Shown here: positions 43,938 to 57,267 of the stretch, in pieces
Position numbering within the stretch: position 1 is the first letter of the stretch
Layout of the letters: the number at the start of each line of letters is the position of its first letter
NCBI GenBank assembly: GCA_034638255.1
Contig: JAWPGT010000010.1
Location: 849,333-913,332 of the forward strand
DNA length: 64,000 nucleotides
Origin: Coprinus comatus
Taxonomy: Eukaryota > Basidiomycota > Agaricomycetes > Agaricales > Agaricaceae
Reading direction: 5' to 3'
The notes under the pieces: model-generated
The model's database searches: none
Seen by the model: only the letters and a program-made list of their open reading frames with translations
What the model was told of the DNA's origin: nothing
Translations under genes and position numbers: made by a program

Positions 43938-44357
43938 CTATGGAATTGGTTCTCCCCAGAACCGTTCCAAAGACGGAATAGCCTTTTTAAAGACCTGCAT
44001 GTCCTTCATTGTGACCCGCTCCTCTCCAACCCAGATACCCAGATCCTTCAGCCTCCAATCTTTATATATCCGGGTTGAGAATGGTTTAGATGAGAACACT
44101 GGGACCTTTTTCTTCCACTTCAAGTACAGGAAGATACGGTCGTGGTTGCTGGGCAACTTGATCTCGAGTGAGACGAAATTTGTGTTATCCGCAAAAGAGG
44201 AATACATCAGATCGAGTAGTTCCGGTTGGAACACATGCAGATGGAGGGTGATGCAATGCAAATGGAGTACTTTTTCCAACGCTTCTACCATTGCGGTGGG
44301 GGTATCAAACGAGGCAGGGAACTGGAGGGGGGTGACGACTGGTTTTCTGAGATACAT
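43938..44357 (-). CDS. hypothetical protein, 139 residues
   Basis: This ORF starts MYLRKPVVTPLQFPASFDTP and ends PSLERFWGEPIP. It has alternating hydrophobic and charged residues (EKVLHLHCITLHLHVFQPELL, FVSLEIKLPSNHDRIFLYL), like a small globular alpha/beta protein. The text resembles the ends of F-box or LRR-type proteins of mushrooms, where such C-terminal fragments are common, but no F-box is present. It could be the last part of a longer gene. No signal peptide or membrane segment is seen. Function is unknown. Confidence 0.45.
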   Translation of the reverse strand: MYLRKPVVTPLQFPASFDTPTAMVEALEKVLHLHCITLHLHVFQPELLDLMYSSFADNTNFVSLEIKLPSNHDRIFLYLKWKKKVPVFSSKPFSTRIYKDWRLKDLGIWVGEERVTMKDMQVFKKAIPSLERFWGEPIP

Positions 44358-45765
44358 GGCGGGGTGGAGGGGTGGTGGTGGTGGTGGTGGAAGGGTGTTT
44401 TATAGGGAATATGTTCGGCTACCCCACAATCATGGCTCGCTGGTTGTTTTTCCTTCTTGGTCATAGATCGTGATTGATATGTCGTAAAGATACACGAGTA
44501 AAAGGGCGAAGGGCTCAAGAGATAGACAGAATGGAGTAGATGGCCCTGTGTATCCTGCGTCTGTGAACACTGCGAACCTACTCACGTGTTCTCTCTCTCT
44601 CATTTCGGTCTTTATTGCCAACCGACCCTTGCTCGTCCTCCAATACTCACAGGTACTCTGCTCAACTTCATTCTGACCCCCCACTTTCTGCCATCCAAAT
44701 CGCCACCAACTATTCAATTCGTCTTACAGCCGTGCAGTTTACCTCCTCAACGAACAGTCAGTCTGAATCTTTCGTGCTATTACATTTGCTCGTTGTCTCT
44801 GACGACGATGACGGCCCTCGTTAGTTGTCATGCAATTCTCGGAGAAAACATCCCGGTACACAGTAGCCCCCCAATCCTAACCGCCTATCGTACATCCTAT
44901 GGACCCTGTGCTCCTAACCAGCGGCGTAACTCGACCGCGTGTAGCCGTAAGCTACCATATTTTATTTATCATTACATGGCCTCGACCTCATAATTCTCAG
45001 CAGTCTTCTTACCCAGTCCAGTTGTTTATCAACGACATTTTAAAACAAGCCTACAAAAGACTCCATTTTCGACTTTGAAATCACCGCCGTCAAAACATCT
45101 CGCTTCCATTCACAATTACACAATTTACGAAACCTTCATCCACAAGAAGCTATGTACGATATTTTTATCCTTGTTTCATTCGTAAATGCTATAGATATGT
45201 CGTCACCCAAAACTCTCCCTTATAACTTTGAAGAAGGATCTTCTCTGTTCCAAAAAAAGGATTCGGAACTCGGACGTACTAGGGATTGATAGGCGCTTAA
45301 TTGTGGCGGATACAGACACGTGTGTTCCTGGTCCGTTGTGAACGTTGGAAAACATAACATTTCCCCCTCCATGACTGGGCGTAGTTGATTAGGTATGTAC
45401 GATAATATAAAATCTGAATACATATTTTTGATATTTTCTCTGGGCGTAGATGAAGTTGAACCATCGTCTTGGCTATTCTTTGTGATTATCTGCTACCTCA
45501 CCTACTAGTAATCACCTGTCATGCTAGTGTCTGTAAGCAGGTAAGCCATTTCATTCCGTGATTTGCAAAAAATCTGAATGTATTTTTGTTCAGTACATTG
45601 GATGTGCGGCGCGCCTGTATTCTTAGCGCATACAATCACTTGCTTGTAAGCAAACCTAATCGATTTCTACGTAAGATAGGCAGCTGACAGAAGCCTCGGT
45701 ATTAGCATTGAGATTTGGGTCAGAGGGTTACCAGTACACACAAGCATGACCCAGGGATGAACGTT
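44358..45765. other. intergenic, no gene assigned
   Basis: This 1.4-kb interval has GGT-repeat DNA near 44368-44391 and short ORFs on both strands without convincing exon structure. It ends at the left terminal repeat of the Plavaka-like element. Confidence 0.4.
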
Positions 45766-45779
45766 CCCAGTCATTTACG
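45766..45779 (+). repeat. left terminal inverted repeat of the Plavaka-like element
   Basis: CCCAGTCATTTACG is matched in inverse at 52211-52224. Confidence 0.75.
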
Positions 45780-46229
45780 AAAAGCGCCGGATCTGATGTC
45801 ACCTTGTCTCACCTGGAACTCCAACCATCCATATGACGCCAGGCAGGGCTGGCTGCACAAAGAAAAAATGAGACTTTGCCGTTCAAAGATCTTAGCTTGT
45901 CTAGTATTATCTGGCTAGATAGTACACTGAATATATGCTCTACTTTCTGATTGCAGCTCATATCATCTAGTAACTAAGATGAACTCATATCCAGCTAGAA
46001 ATCATCCACACTAATTCTGTTTATTTTCTGATTCTATTTAGCATCATCTAAGTACTATACATCCTCATCTGGCCTCATCTAACTGTATTACCACATGTAA
46101 TATGCTATCCACGCTTCTGTTTTCTGGTCCTATCTAGCTGTATTGAGTTTATCTGGTGTCATACTCATCCGTTCTCTACCATTCAGTAAAAATTAATAAG
46201 ATATTACTTGAAATCACAATACACTTACA

Positions 46230-48452
46230 CTAGTTCTGTTTGCGGGGTCGTCCTTGTGGTTTTCGGGTCTTCTTCGATTCATTCTCAGCATGCCAACGGT
46301 TGTACTATTAGAATAAAATGAGGTTAGCTGATATGTATAATATGGAGAGATAGACGTACTGCAATATTAATGTATTTCTATAAGAGAATTTTTATATATT
46401 AGTGTTTGTACAATAATGATTGTACTTGTGAAGCTTACCTCTCTTGCTTGATTGGGTAAGTCAATCCAGTAGTCGACAAACTCACCATATGTCCCCTTTC
46501 CCTTAGGCTGTGTAGCCTTCCATTCCACACCACATATGGCCCTATTTGTAGTCATTAGAACATATGCATAAAACCAATAGTGTTAACATACTCTGCAGTG
46601 TTTAGTTTAGTTTTTGGTTGATAAACATGAGTTTGCTTGTATTTTCCAGAGTCTGCTGCTTCACAAGTTGTTCTATCGTAGATTTCAGGCTCTAAAGGGG
46701 ATTTAGGAGCATTAGAGGAAGGTGTTAGGGCAGGTGAAGGAGGAATAGGGGGGAGAAGTCGGTTTGTAGGTCCTAAGTCATCGTTGGATTCAGTTTGAGT
46801 TTGTTCAGGGTATGGGAATGGAATGGCAGAAGCAGAAGTGAAGTTGGTATCAGCAGGAGTTGGTTCCGTAGCAGAACTATTTGCGTTGGATACTGTATTG
46901 TCAATGGTAGGTTCTGTATCTGGCATAGCAATAGTCGGAGGAACTGCAGCTTGAACTGGAGTTTGAATGGGGTTGGTGGTTGCAGGAACTGGGAATGGAA
47001 TAGCTTGAATTGTATGTACTACTTGTGACATATTTGAGGTTTGAATTTGCTGAGGAAATGAAATAGGAGTAGGGAATGGAATAGCTTGAATTGTATGTAC
47101 TACTTGTGACATATTTGAGGTTTGAATTTGCTGAGGAAATGAAATAGGAGTAGGGAATAAAGTCGTCGATGATGAGGTAGCTAAAATGCTTGAAGAAGAA
47201 GTATTAATAAATGGATTTTGTTCAATGTTGGGAAGTTGGACTCTAGACATATTGGTGGTTTTTGATTTTTTAGCCTTTTTCTTTGGGTTTGGAGGGGGAA
47301 GAAGTTCTTCGGCAGAGTCATTTCCTCCTATCTCACTCGCACGTCTCTTCAACACGTTACTAGACTCCTCCACTTCATCCAAAGGTTTTCCATTCCAAGT
47401 TGGATAACAGTCTGTAGCAATTTGATCCACTTTCCAATGATTGGAACCAAGACGAAGAAGAGGGAATTGTTCTTCTAGACATGCCCGATAGTGTTGAACT
47501 GCAGTATGCCCCATCTCAGTAAACTTCGTAACACCAGCCAACCGTCCTTCTAACTTCAGATCAGCCCAAATTCGATGAGCTTCTGCACGAATGTGGCCAA
47601 GTTCAATTTTGGAAATAGGTTCATAATCTTTGTTTACAATGAATCTTCCAGTGATATTCTCAGTAGAGTCTCGACCTCGCTTTAATGTCTTGTACTCTTG
47701 CTGTTGTGTATATTCAGTCCAGTATTTGGATTTCCAAAATAGTTGGCGCATTTCTTCTTCACTTGCTGGAGGTTTGGGTGATGAGAGAGGTTCCTTCCAA
47801 ATAAAACCTCCAACTGCTTTCAACTGGATAGCAAGAGTTTTGTAGTCATGCCTAGAGATATATATATTCATGTATTAGATATGTATTTGAGAAAAGAAAA
47901 GCACATACTTGAGTTGTTTTAATGAGGCTTGCAAAACAGAATTTTCGGTCTTATATTTAAGAACATCGGCAGCTAAGCGATCCTTAGACTTATAACCATC
48001 AAACCATTGATCAATTATGGGGTTCCTAGCTTCAAGAAGCTCGCGTTTATGTAGTCGGTTGAGAGGAATAGTGGTAAGATCAATAATCTATATTTTTTTG
48101 TAAATATATGCATCTTAGATTGGGAAAGAGATAGCAAAAAAGAAGTACATACACCATGGGAGGGTCCCTGAGTTCTTTGTGAAGAAGAGGCATAACTATT
48201 ATCCTTGTTCTTTCCTTTCCTTCCCACTATCTCCTTCGACTTCTCATTTAACTTCTCATTTGTTCGTTTTTTCCCAAGTTCAGCACGATGAGCCACTGCA
48301 GTATTATAGTGTATATCAACTGAGTCATTGCTATCACTAAGGTCAAGCTCTTTTTCAACATCACAAAGTTGGCGTAATGGAGGAGAAAGCAATGGAGAGG
48401 AATTTTGACTATTTTCAAAGTCTGAGGCAACAAGGCTGGTAGGCGAATACAT
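46230..48452 (-). CDS. accessory protein of the Plavaka-like element, with AT-hook-like tail
   Basis: I read about six exons. Exon 1 (48452 to about 48153) starts MYSPTSLVASDFENSQNSSP. The next holds IIDLTTIPLNRLHKRELLE and a heptad-like NSVLQASLKQLK; this leads to the large exon (47855-46590) with HDYKTLAIQLKAVGGFIWK and KYWTEYTQQQEYKTLKRGRD, a Pro/Ser/Thr-rich region and a 28-residue duplication. Then come RAICGVEWKATQPKGKGTYG, a short KYINIA exon and YNRWHAENESKKTRKPQ, ending GRPRKQN. The terminal GRPRK is AT-hook-like, suggesting DNA binding. Similar second genes accompany fungal Plavaka-type transposases, but their role is unknown. Splice sites were read by eye and may shift by a few bases. 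Confidence 0.6.
46984..47155. repeat. internal 84-bp duplication in the accessory gene
   Basis: Two adjacent in-frame copies encode the same 28 residues, PTPISFPQQIQTSNMSQVVH plus TIQAIPFP. They are identical or nearly so at the DNA level, which points to a very recent duplication. Confidence 0.8.
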
Positions 48453-48596
48453 GACGTGGCATATAAATATGCTGGTTTTGTTGTTGTAGAGATTGGGCAG
48501 TATGGATGGTAGTAGTAGAAGAGTAAGAGAAAGGAAGGTATATGCCTGTCAATACCTGTCAACGAAATGAAGTAAAAACTAAAAATAGCACTTACT

Positions 48597-51500
48597 CTAT
48601 ACTCCATATACTTCGTCCATAGCCCTCTGTGCTTGTACTCTCTGTACCACTTCTTCTTCATCACTTTCCTTCCCATCTTCATCATCATCACTATCCTCCT
48701 CATCATCATCATCATCATCTTTTTCGTTACTGTTATCTTCCTCATCCCTATTATAAAGCCCTTCCATCACTTGTTGAGAGTTTCTTTTTGCAATCGTCAC
48801 AGCTGGTAAGTCAAGTCCAATTTTATCAATAATATGATACCAGTTGTTGTGGGTTGGATGAGGAATAGCGGCAACTACTGATATAATATCAGTAGCAAGG
48901 AATATTGCATAATGTGGTTGGGGAGGGTGAGCACATAACCAGAGTAGATTATATGATTCTCGTAGTTTATCCAGACTTGGGGCAGTAAACAAAGATACCA
49001 TAGCATATGTTTTTAAGTCTTTGCAGAAAAACCAAAGAATTTCGGCAACATAGGTAGTGTTATTGAAATAAATCTAATAGAAAATCAATAAATATATTAT
49101 TAAATCGCAATTTTATGCTCACCTTTACAATACGACTACATCGTTTAATTCTTTTGTTTTTTTCTTCAGCCCATCGCGACCTTGCCTGTTGTTCATTAGG
49201 AAGTAGAAGCTTTCCCCATCGATGTAAACCACTATCTGGTATCCCCTCCAAAAAGTAGGCAGAGTATGTAGCAGCTTCTCCTGGTGATAGAACAAATGGT
49301 ACACTACTAAAGGGCCGTAGAAGTGTATATCCTTTAGAAATTTGAATCTTCTTTACAGGTCGTTTTGTCATTTCAGCCTTCTGAAGGTCAGGATAACGAG
49401 CAATGAGAGCAATAACAGTCGTTCTTGCAATACTTCGTTCAGCTAGATTAGCATATGTATTTGAGTGCTGGCATATTTCGTTTCCCAAATCACCAATCAA
49501 CTGCTCCATTGTCCATTGTGAGTATGAACAAAGTGGACCAATATTTTCGGCATCTTCAGCACAATGAAGAAGAGCATGCAAGCACTCCCGTACCATCGGA
49601 ATACGGTATTCCTTTTGTTGGACATACAAAGTTTCATATTCATGTAGGAAATCAATAACAAGATTTTTTGCTTCTTCAACTTCGCTGGTTAAAATTGATT
49701 TTTGTGCCAAGAGATAGATAGCACGAGCGAGCTTCCAGAAATTTTGGAGATAAGGATAGGGTAAGATGCCATCAAGAAGAAAAGGGAGATAACTGTATGT
49801 ATATACAAGCCACTCTACAGCTTTATAACCACTGTTTCCTTTCTTAGCAATATCGCGTGGAGGACGATCATATTCCGAAGGAAGGTATTGTCGGTATGAT
49901 GCTACAAGTTCACCATGTGCTTTGAATACTTGTGGATCAGCGAGGACAGCCCAGTTCCAGGTAGCAATATTATCGTCCTTATGGACAATTTTTGCTTGCC
50001 AGAGAGATAATAAGAGGTCTGGAATATTCAATGAAAAAAGATGCATGGAGTCGAGTGGGAATGAAGTTGGTATTGGAAAAGGAGAATATAATCCACTGAA
50101 TATACTTTGTTTTGCAATTCCAGTTTGACGGCGAGCATCCCGGTAGTTTTGTAGAGTGTGAGAACGTAAAACATGCTTTAAACTAGCATTAAACTGTTCT
50201 TGAGAAAACTTTGGTGCATTGGGTCCTCGAAGGTTGATACTATCATGATTACATTCCTCAACATCATAGTTGTCAGGTTTTTGCAACATAGGATAATATG
50301 TAGACTGGCCATGTATTCGTCGACACTCCATCCCACAAGCCTTTCGGCATCCCTTCGCTCCAATATGTCCTACCAGACCACTTAATAGTGCCATACCAGG
50401 AGCATCCGCAGTTTCGACAAGAATAATTGGTCGTTTCTTGATGATTTTATTCTCCGAAGCATCAAAAACATTAAGTTTTTCACGTTGAAGTGCAGCGATA
50501 TGTTGAAGTCCTGGGAATAGGAAGGAATCAATTGTTTTTGGTTTTCCAGGTATAATCCCTCCAGGTATAACATATTTCTTGGTGTATCGTTGATCGGGTG
50601 ACACATCATACAATACCCAAATGTATATCCAACAATCAGAGGCCTTGTGTTCATATAATTGAGCACCGTCCGTTGAAAACATAAGAAGAACATCATCCTT
50701 CTCAATTGTACCATCTGCCACCTTTTCTTTGTACCACTTCCCATCTGTAATATCCCTGATAACACCTGGTACTTCAGGTAATACACCTCGAAGTAGTTCT
50801 TGTCGATATTGCATTTGTTTTGCTGAGTGTTTACTCGAATAGAGAGCTTGGATGGCTGGACCAATGGGAATGGTATACATTTGTTGTTGCGGTACTTTCG
50901 AACCATCTGGAGCGAGCTCCTCCTTGTAACGGGATTGAGTACAAGACTTTCCAGGACATTTGTCAAGATTTGCGTAAACTCCACTATACGCAATGCATCC
51001 CTTAGGACACATATCAGTAAGAATGGGTGTAATGCCTGTAATTTTTCTAATATGACGTTGAGCAGCATCATATGAAAGAATTCCAGCATCAGGCCATCGC
51101 TTGAGTATGATTTGACGATATTCTTCGTAGACAGTCTTTGGATAGTTTTGTGCAGCAAGGTACATTTCTAATGTCATCCGAAAACCAGGATCTTCATTAA
51201 TGTCCAAGTCGGAGGACTTCGTAGGGTTTCGAAGGGATCTAATCTCCTCATCGGATATTCCAGTATCTTCAAGCTTTGCATTTTGTAGAAGTTCGATGAA
51301 TTCTTGTGTTGCCTTTAGGTGCTTTTGAGAAATGGTAAAGTCTCCATCATCGTCTGGGGCAGGCTGTACAGGTACTTGTGGTTGTTCGGGTTCTAAAGGC
51401 TGCTCGTCACGCATAGGGGATGGGGGTAAAGCATTGGATTGAAGGTGTTCATCCATTTGCCGAATAAGCTGTGGCACAATATTAGATACAGATTGCGAGG

Positions 51501-51846
51501 GACGTGGCTAGAGAAAGAATTAGTTTAAGGTTCTTAATGAAAATATAAACCAACGTACTGGTGTACTAGAGCCGGCAACCGGTTCTCTCCCATATCCTCC
51601 AGTACCACCCCCAGCCTTATGTTGACGTCGTTCCCTTTGTTCCTTCCTACGCTCCTGTTGAACTCGTATAACCTTGAGGCGAGTTGCTTCTTTCTGTGGA
51701 TTGTGCTTGTACCAAGTTGGCCTGGTAAGCTGTGTCCATTCTCCTCTACAACGATTTCTAGGTTCACAGTTACACCACCAAACCCCATTCTCATCACGGC
51801 CACGTTCTCTTGTTGTAGTGCTTGTCCCTTCTAGTCTGAGATCCAT
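48597..51846 (-). CDS. Plavaka/Tnp2-like transposase
   Basis: The three exons are 51846..51559, 51507..49123 and 49073..48597, about 1,049 residues in frame. The N-terminus has a zinc-finger-like segment (WWCNCEPRNRCRGEWTQ) and a basic stretch. The core has CPKGCIAYSGVYANLDKCPG, a Cys cluster typical of this family, LLMFSTDGAQLYEHKASDCW (candidate first catalytic Asp), IILVETADAPGMALLSGLVG, KGCRKACGMECRRI (second Cys cluster) and PTSFPLDSMHLFSLNIPDLL (Asp-His motif). The C-terminus is a long acidic run (DDDDDDEEDSDDDEDGKES). It matches the KDZ/Plavaka-type enzymes known from basidiomycetes. I saw no stop inside the exons, so it may be functional. It lies downstream of the right TIR, upstream of the accessory gene. 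Confidence 0.85.
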
Positions 51847-52210
51847 TGAGGAGTGGCCACAAGATCATATGTTCGTAGCCTAGGGAGCTCAGAAGTAGGA
51901 GTCCAATGTGTCAGAACTTGGTGTGATGGGAAAGAGGAAAAAGTGTTATTATGAAAATAGACATTATACTCAGATACAGTCAGAACAGGCCAGAACAGAT
52001 GTACAAGCAAGAACGTCAACAGCACAGAACTAGCAGGAGCCGTGGGAACATACATCATTTCGCAGCTCAGTATATACGTGGCCCGGAACTTTGGCAATCA
52101 ATCAGATCAGGTCAGAACCGAAAACAGCCTGATTCAGATGACATCAGAACAAACCAGAATAATCATAACTGGTTCAGATGACACTGGTTACTGCCAGATC
52201 AGACCCCCGG

Positions 52211-52224
52211 CGTAAATGACTGGG
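52211..52224 (-). repeat. right terminal inverted repeat of the Plavaka-like element
   Basis: CGTAAATGACTGGG is the reverse complement of the left end. Confidence 0.75.
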
Positions 52225-52231
52225 GATGAAC

Positions 52232-55200
52232 ACACTCCTTGACTCAGAACATGCTACCCGTGATCTGTGGCGGAGGACTGTCTATATCCACCTGCACTTG
52301 GGAAGACTATTGGTACCTATCAGAAGACACGCATCTCTCGAAAATTGTCTTAATTGCTGCAGGGGTCATTGGACTAAATGCATGTCGTTGGAATTGAGAT
52401 ATTCGGACAAGGCTCATGACCTATTTTACGTGCGCCTGTGTGTGTCTTTTTCGAGAAAAATGTCATCTAGTTTGCCACAGGGACTTTAAAAAATAAATCC
52501 GATCTCTGCGGTCATTCGCCTCGCGAGGATTTTGTTCGTTTAGTACATGGTTTCTCCAAATGGAACCAGAAACTACGCGTTTTCGGAATCGGAATTCATA
52601 GTCGCATGAATCAACCTCAAGGGAATTGTTTCAGACGCCTTATCTTTACAATATATCGTATTGTTCTGTCATTCATCTTCACAAATTAAAAGTAAAAAGA
52701 AACCCGAAGATTAAACATCGGCTAAAGACCTACACAATGTTGCTTTCTCCCCAAAGTTTTAAGGAGATATGGCTACGCGTCATATATTTTTTTTTTTTTT
52801 TAATGGTGAAACGCGTTGATAACGCGAGGAAAACATAGGTCTGGGAACCAACATCAGCAACCCTGACAAAATGGTGGTCTGTTGGAATTTGGTTGTGGTT
52901 GGAGCCTTTGCATTAAATGGACCTGATTAACTCTCTGTTACGATGTTTGTCGTCTGGTTCGAAGCAGAATTGAAGATTGGACCTTGCCTAAAACAATCCA
53001 TATGTGACCGGCACTGACGCGTCGTTAATACACCAACCGAATTCATCACGCCTTTCGGAAGCATGAAAAATCCTCTCTGTATTCACGTACTCAGCGTCAT
53101 CGAACATGCGCATATATGACATTAAAAGAAAAAAAATGAGGTCTGTTTGTGTCATATAACCGAAATGAAATATACTTCAAGCTAAATTCAACACTTCATG
53201 CTCTCAAAGATTCGTGCCGGACTACTTTAATAATACGTTGCCAGTGTATTGTGTTAGGAAGCTTAAAACATGAGGAAACCACCTGTAGGCGGAGTTTATT
53301 CACGTCTAATTTGCAAACTAAAATGTTTATTGGGGATGTGATGTGACTTGTTAAAGGGTGATAGACAAACTTGGGGAAGTTGAGTTCAACTTCATTTTCA
53401 CAAAAGAAAAGGAAAAAGAAAAAAAGAACACCGGGATTATATGGTTTCATTGATTTAATATATCGGCAAAAGCCTGTTAGAAGTAGATATACTCGATTCA
53501 AAAGCGTTTCTGTTATCGATAAAGCAAATAGAGTTCTCTTTTGAGTAGGTGCCAGGAGCTCCATCACACGCATTGTCAATTTGATTATTTTGTACGTCAC
53601 AAAAAAAAACGAATAACTGGGAACCCAAAACCCCCAAGCATTTCCGGGCATTCAGGACTGTGAGTTCCCACTGCCAATCCCCATTTCTTTTACGCCATCA
53701 GACAAGTGGTCAAGTGTTCAAAGGTCTAGTAACCTCATGTCCTTTCCCTGTTCACCACTTTTCCGGTTTCCCAATCATCTGTCGTATTCTCCGGTCCCTT
53801 TGGAAGAATGAGAATAATTGTATTTTGGATCGACTATAGGTTGGTGGGTTTTCTAAAGTGGAAAAACATGATACTGATCAAGAGTGTAACTTCATCTAGA
53901 ATGGGTAGGTATTTCTCACCTTGAATCGGGAATTTGGAAACTGGAGCGGTATGGATCTGATCATTACAAAATTGAATCGGTGACCGTGGCAGGTTATCTC
54001 ACATCTTTTTTCCTTGGGACGTGTGCCCAGGAAACATAGTATTCATCCTCACTGGGTCTGGAATAAAGAGATTGGAATCGTCTCAAACTTGAGTCTAATT
54101 CGGTTGTTTCTGCCTACCTGCCTGTGTTCTCCAAGTATATAATATCTAGGCAACATATATCTTTGATAAATTATGTTGATGACCATTGGATCATCGTGTC
54201 GGCACTGTGTACGCAATGTCACTCGAGGGCGCAATCGTGACGATCATGTCGCTATAATCTCCTGACCCTCGAAGACATCGTGTGCGTCACTACTTGGATT
54301 TTATTGAGGCGGATAATAACTCCAGTAATATACCAAACCAAATTCCTAACTTGCTTGAATAATAGTTTATTGAGTGATTTACTGTGAATTTCTCATTGAA
54401 TTTCTCATCCGGGTTCCTCGTGACTTGTAAGTGATTGTTAGTTGACTGAGGATGTTCAGGTCTATCAAAGAAGAGCTCAATCTGAACTCGGGAATATTGA
54501 CCGGTTCGTACTGGTTTGTTTTGCAAAAGTTGGGGTAACAAATGGCAGGTTCTTCTCCCGTTGATTACTCCGAAAAGGATGTGATTTGTTATAGTACTCA
54601 TTTCCACCCACCGCCGTTTTTTTTTTTCTGTAACCAATTTGAGACACTCTTTTTTGACTTATCTCCGACGCGAGTAATTGGGATGCTTGGCTTGAATGTT
54701 TTGTAAGTATGTTAACGTTATTGTGTGCTATCTAGTTGTGCAACGTGTTTTTTCCTCAAGGTTCTGTGTATGTTCCGAAATTCCTTTTTGATATGAGAAT
54801 ACCCGTTGAAGAATCAGAAAGCAATTTTGGTTTAAATTGTTGGCCTCTTGTAACTTCTGTTTTACTTCGAGTGGCAGAACGATTGCTCTTTTGGAGAAAG
54901 GTCTCTTTGAGTAAGTATGTAAATTGTATATGTTCTTTAAGCGAAATTAAAATTTGATGGTATTTCGGTTGTAACTTGTGGTTTTTAAATGAGATTGTTC
55001 AATGGAATGTTCTGGTAGATTCTCTTAGAGGGGTAAAAGAATAAAGAGCGAAATTATCGGAATATTATTATTTTCTCATCTTTTTCTTGGTTGCCGTTCG
55101 TTTCCCGATAATGTCGATGAATGTGTATGTTAGTGTGTATGCGTTTGTACGGCTCATTCGTTTTTCATTGTTCTCCCAAAAAGATCAGTCCTCAATGGGT

Positions 55201-57267
55201 ATTGAGAAGTTGGAAGGGTCTTCGGACCTGGCCCCGGAATATATTGGAAATTGCACCATTACGATGGACTACGACCAATGTCGATCATCACTGTGGCTCA
55301 GATCAGTTCAGTGCTTGTGACTGCTGCTCTCCTACTGTAGGCTATTCTTTTGGAACAAACTTCTCAGCATGACAATAATCAAACGTTCAGTTATTAGTGT
55401 GTGTGATTTATTGTATACGTTATTATTATGTTAGTAAGGGTGGTAATGCACTAACAAAAGTCAAATTCAACTCTATGCAATTGAAAAAAGTGTGTGAATT
55501 CAAGTTGCGTACATATCCTTTCTGAATGGTTAACACATCTGAACCAATCTCTTCAAACCAAAGGGCATAAAATCAGGTCCGGGTAAAATCTTTGCGTGGT
55601 ATACGGCGACCACGCCACACCTTGGGGTTTTTTTTTGTTCTCTTCCGATTTTCAAGGTTTGTTGAATCAACTGACCGTTTTCTGATAAATTACTTACTTG
55701 AAAATAAACTCCGACTCCGACTAGACTACATACATACTAAGGATTCATCAGCCCGACGTCAGGCCGGGACGACCTTAAGGCATCACATAGACATCGTGTC
55801 TTCAACGGTTGAGTTTGTATTGAATCATGATATATCAATGTATTCTGATTCGGCCTGATTTGTATTAGCTAGTAGTATCATAATGTAGGTTCGCGTTGCA
55901 TTGGGAAAATAGGGCTGACTACGGCTGAGCGCCGAAGACCACTGCAACCAGATGGCAGGTAGTAACTCAATGTCAACAAATTGGGATGGGTTGGAATGGC
56001 GATGCTTTACCCTGCGTGTCACAGGTAAGCCGAAACTTGCTTTGATATCAACTGATAAGTATTTGACAGGGCTACATAGGAGCTGGACAGGAGATTTTGT
56101 AGGAACCTGCAAGGAAAAATGTGTATGAACCTGAGACATGAGGTCTTGAGAGGCCTGAGAGGTCCAGGTTCTACAGGGGACTGGGTAGTTCTCTCTTGAG
56201 ACTGAATATTTCGTGCATGGATTCAGTTTTGGAGGGGTCCAAAGCAACCACGATCTATTATGTATTTCAACTCTTGAGCGAGAAAGCAAATAAGCGGTAG
56301 GATGATTTGGAAAAACATAGTTGTAACGATAACTTGATCACAAAGTAAAGGTGTGTTCATAAACAGAAATATCGCGCCAAGTTTAACCGCCATCATTGTC
56401 TCCCACGACCAACTCCATCTCTTTTCCTAGCTCTCAAACACAACTCATATTGTATTCCGACCGTAGGAAAGTCATAAAAGCTGCGGAATTTGCATAGCAA
56501 CACTCAGGATGTGTTCACCAATTAGGCTTGTGCTGCACGAAGTGTTTACTTCTCCGTACGATTTCATACCGTTACTATCTTTATCCACCATTGACTGTGG
56601 TTTTATAGCTTTTGGTGGACTTGAGAGAGCTTAAAGCCCCACTGGAACAACTACTTTGTGAGATGGACTCGTTGGAGGCGCATATATGGACAAATAGTTG
56701 CTGAGGTCAGTTTTAGTTTTACTTCCGTGTCTTTCATTTCACAAAACGCGGCCTTTGGATAGGAAGATTGAAAATATCGCAAAGTGCAATATGGATAGGA
56801 TAACATCTCCCCCAACTGCCGCCAGGTATCTTCACACTGTCAACACAGTAGGATGGCAGGAAACCTATGCATCTGGAGTGTGAACTGTGGTTAGTTTTAC
56901 GACTTGCTCTCTCTAAAACTTGAAAAACTAATTCGTCGCTGCATTCCAAAGGTTTACACAACGCTATACAACATTCCATCCCAATACCAATACCAGCATT
57001 TGTTGCTGCCTCTTGCATGCAGGCTATCGATTACAAGAACCCTATTGCTCCCTCAGTTTTCCTGGATTCGCGGTTCAAGTTACCAACGTCGAAATGTGGC
57101 TTCCCAAAAGAACCTGCAATGAACCATGACTACATGCCTCCTGGCCTGTTGGACCTTGTCCCGGTATCGAATGGCATCCACCACCACAGATCTTTTGGAT
57201 ACCGCAGACGCGTCGTTTATGCGATACTTCCAAAGAAATACATCTTATTCCTTTCAAGTTGAGACGA
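52232..57267. other. 5-kb gene-poor stretch, no gene assigned
   Basis: Only short ORFs are present. The longest are 55825-56289 (minus, 154 codons), 53196-53651 (minus, 151 codons) and 54290-54637 (minus, 115 codons); none shows a domain or good flanking splice sites. Several A/T homopolymers occur (near 52788, 54609 and 55628). Near 57200 plus-strand text (LLDTADASFMRYFQ) resembles text beyond the other inverted-repeat arm at 30.8 kb. Confidence 0.4.

Larger units (their letters stand above)
45766..52224 (-). mobile_element. Plavaka-like (CMC/CACTA superfamily) DNA transposon
   Basis: The element is 6.46 kb. The ends share the inverted word CCCAGTCATTTACG (45766-45779; its complement at 52211-52224), followed on both sides by a CCGG...TCTGAT-like block, so the TIR is about 14 bp perfect plus a looser extension. 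Sub-terminal DNA is full of short repeats: ATCTAGCTGTATT and TTCTGTTTTCTG words at 45.9-46.2 kb, and CAGAAC and CAGATGACATCAG words at 51.97-52.2 kb, as in CACTA-type elements. Two genes on the minus strand fill it: a transposase and an accessory gene. GATGAAC occurs at 45756-45762 and at 52225-52231, a candidate 7-bp target duplication, although three bases (GTT) separate it from the left TIR. Confidence 0.8.

Noticed and set aside
55825..56289. A 154-codon minus-strand ORF
   Set aside because: There is no recognisable domain, no neighbouring exons and average composition; chance is likely in a 5-kb gene-poor region.
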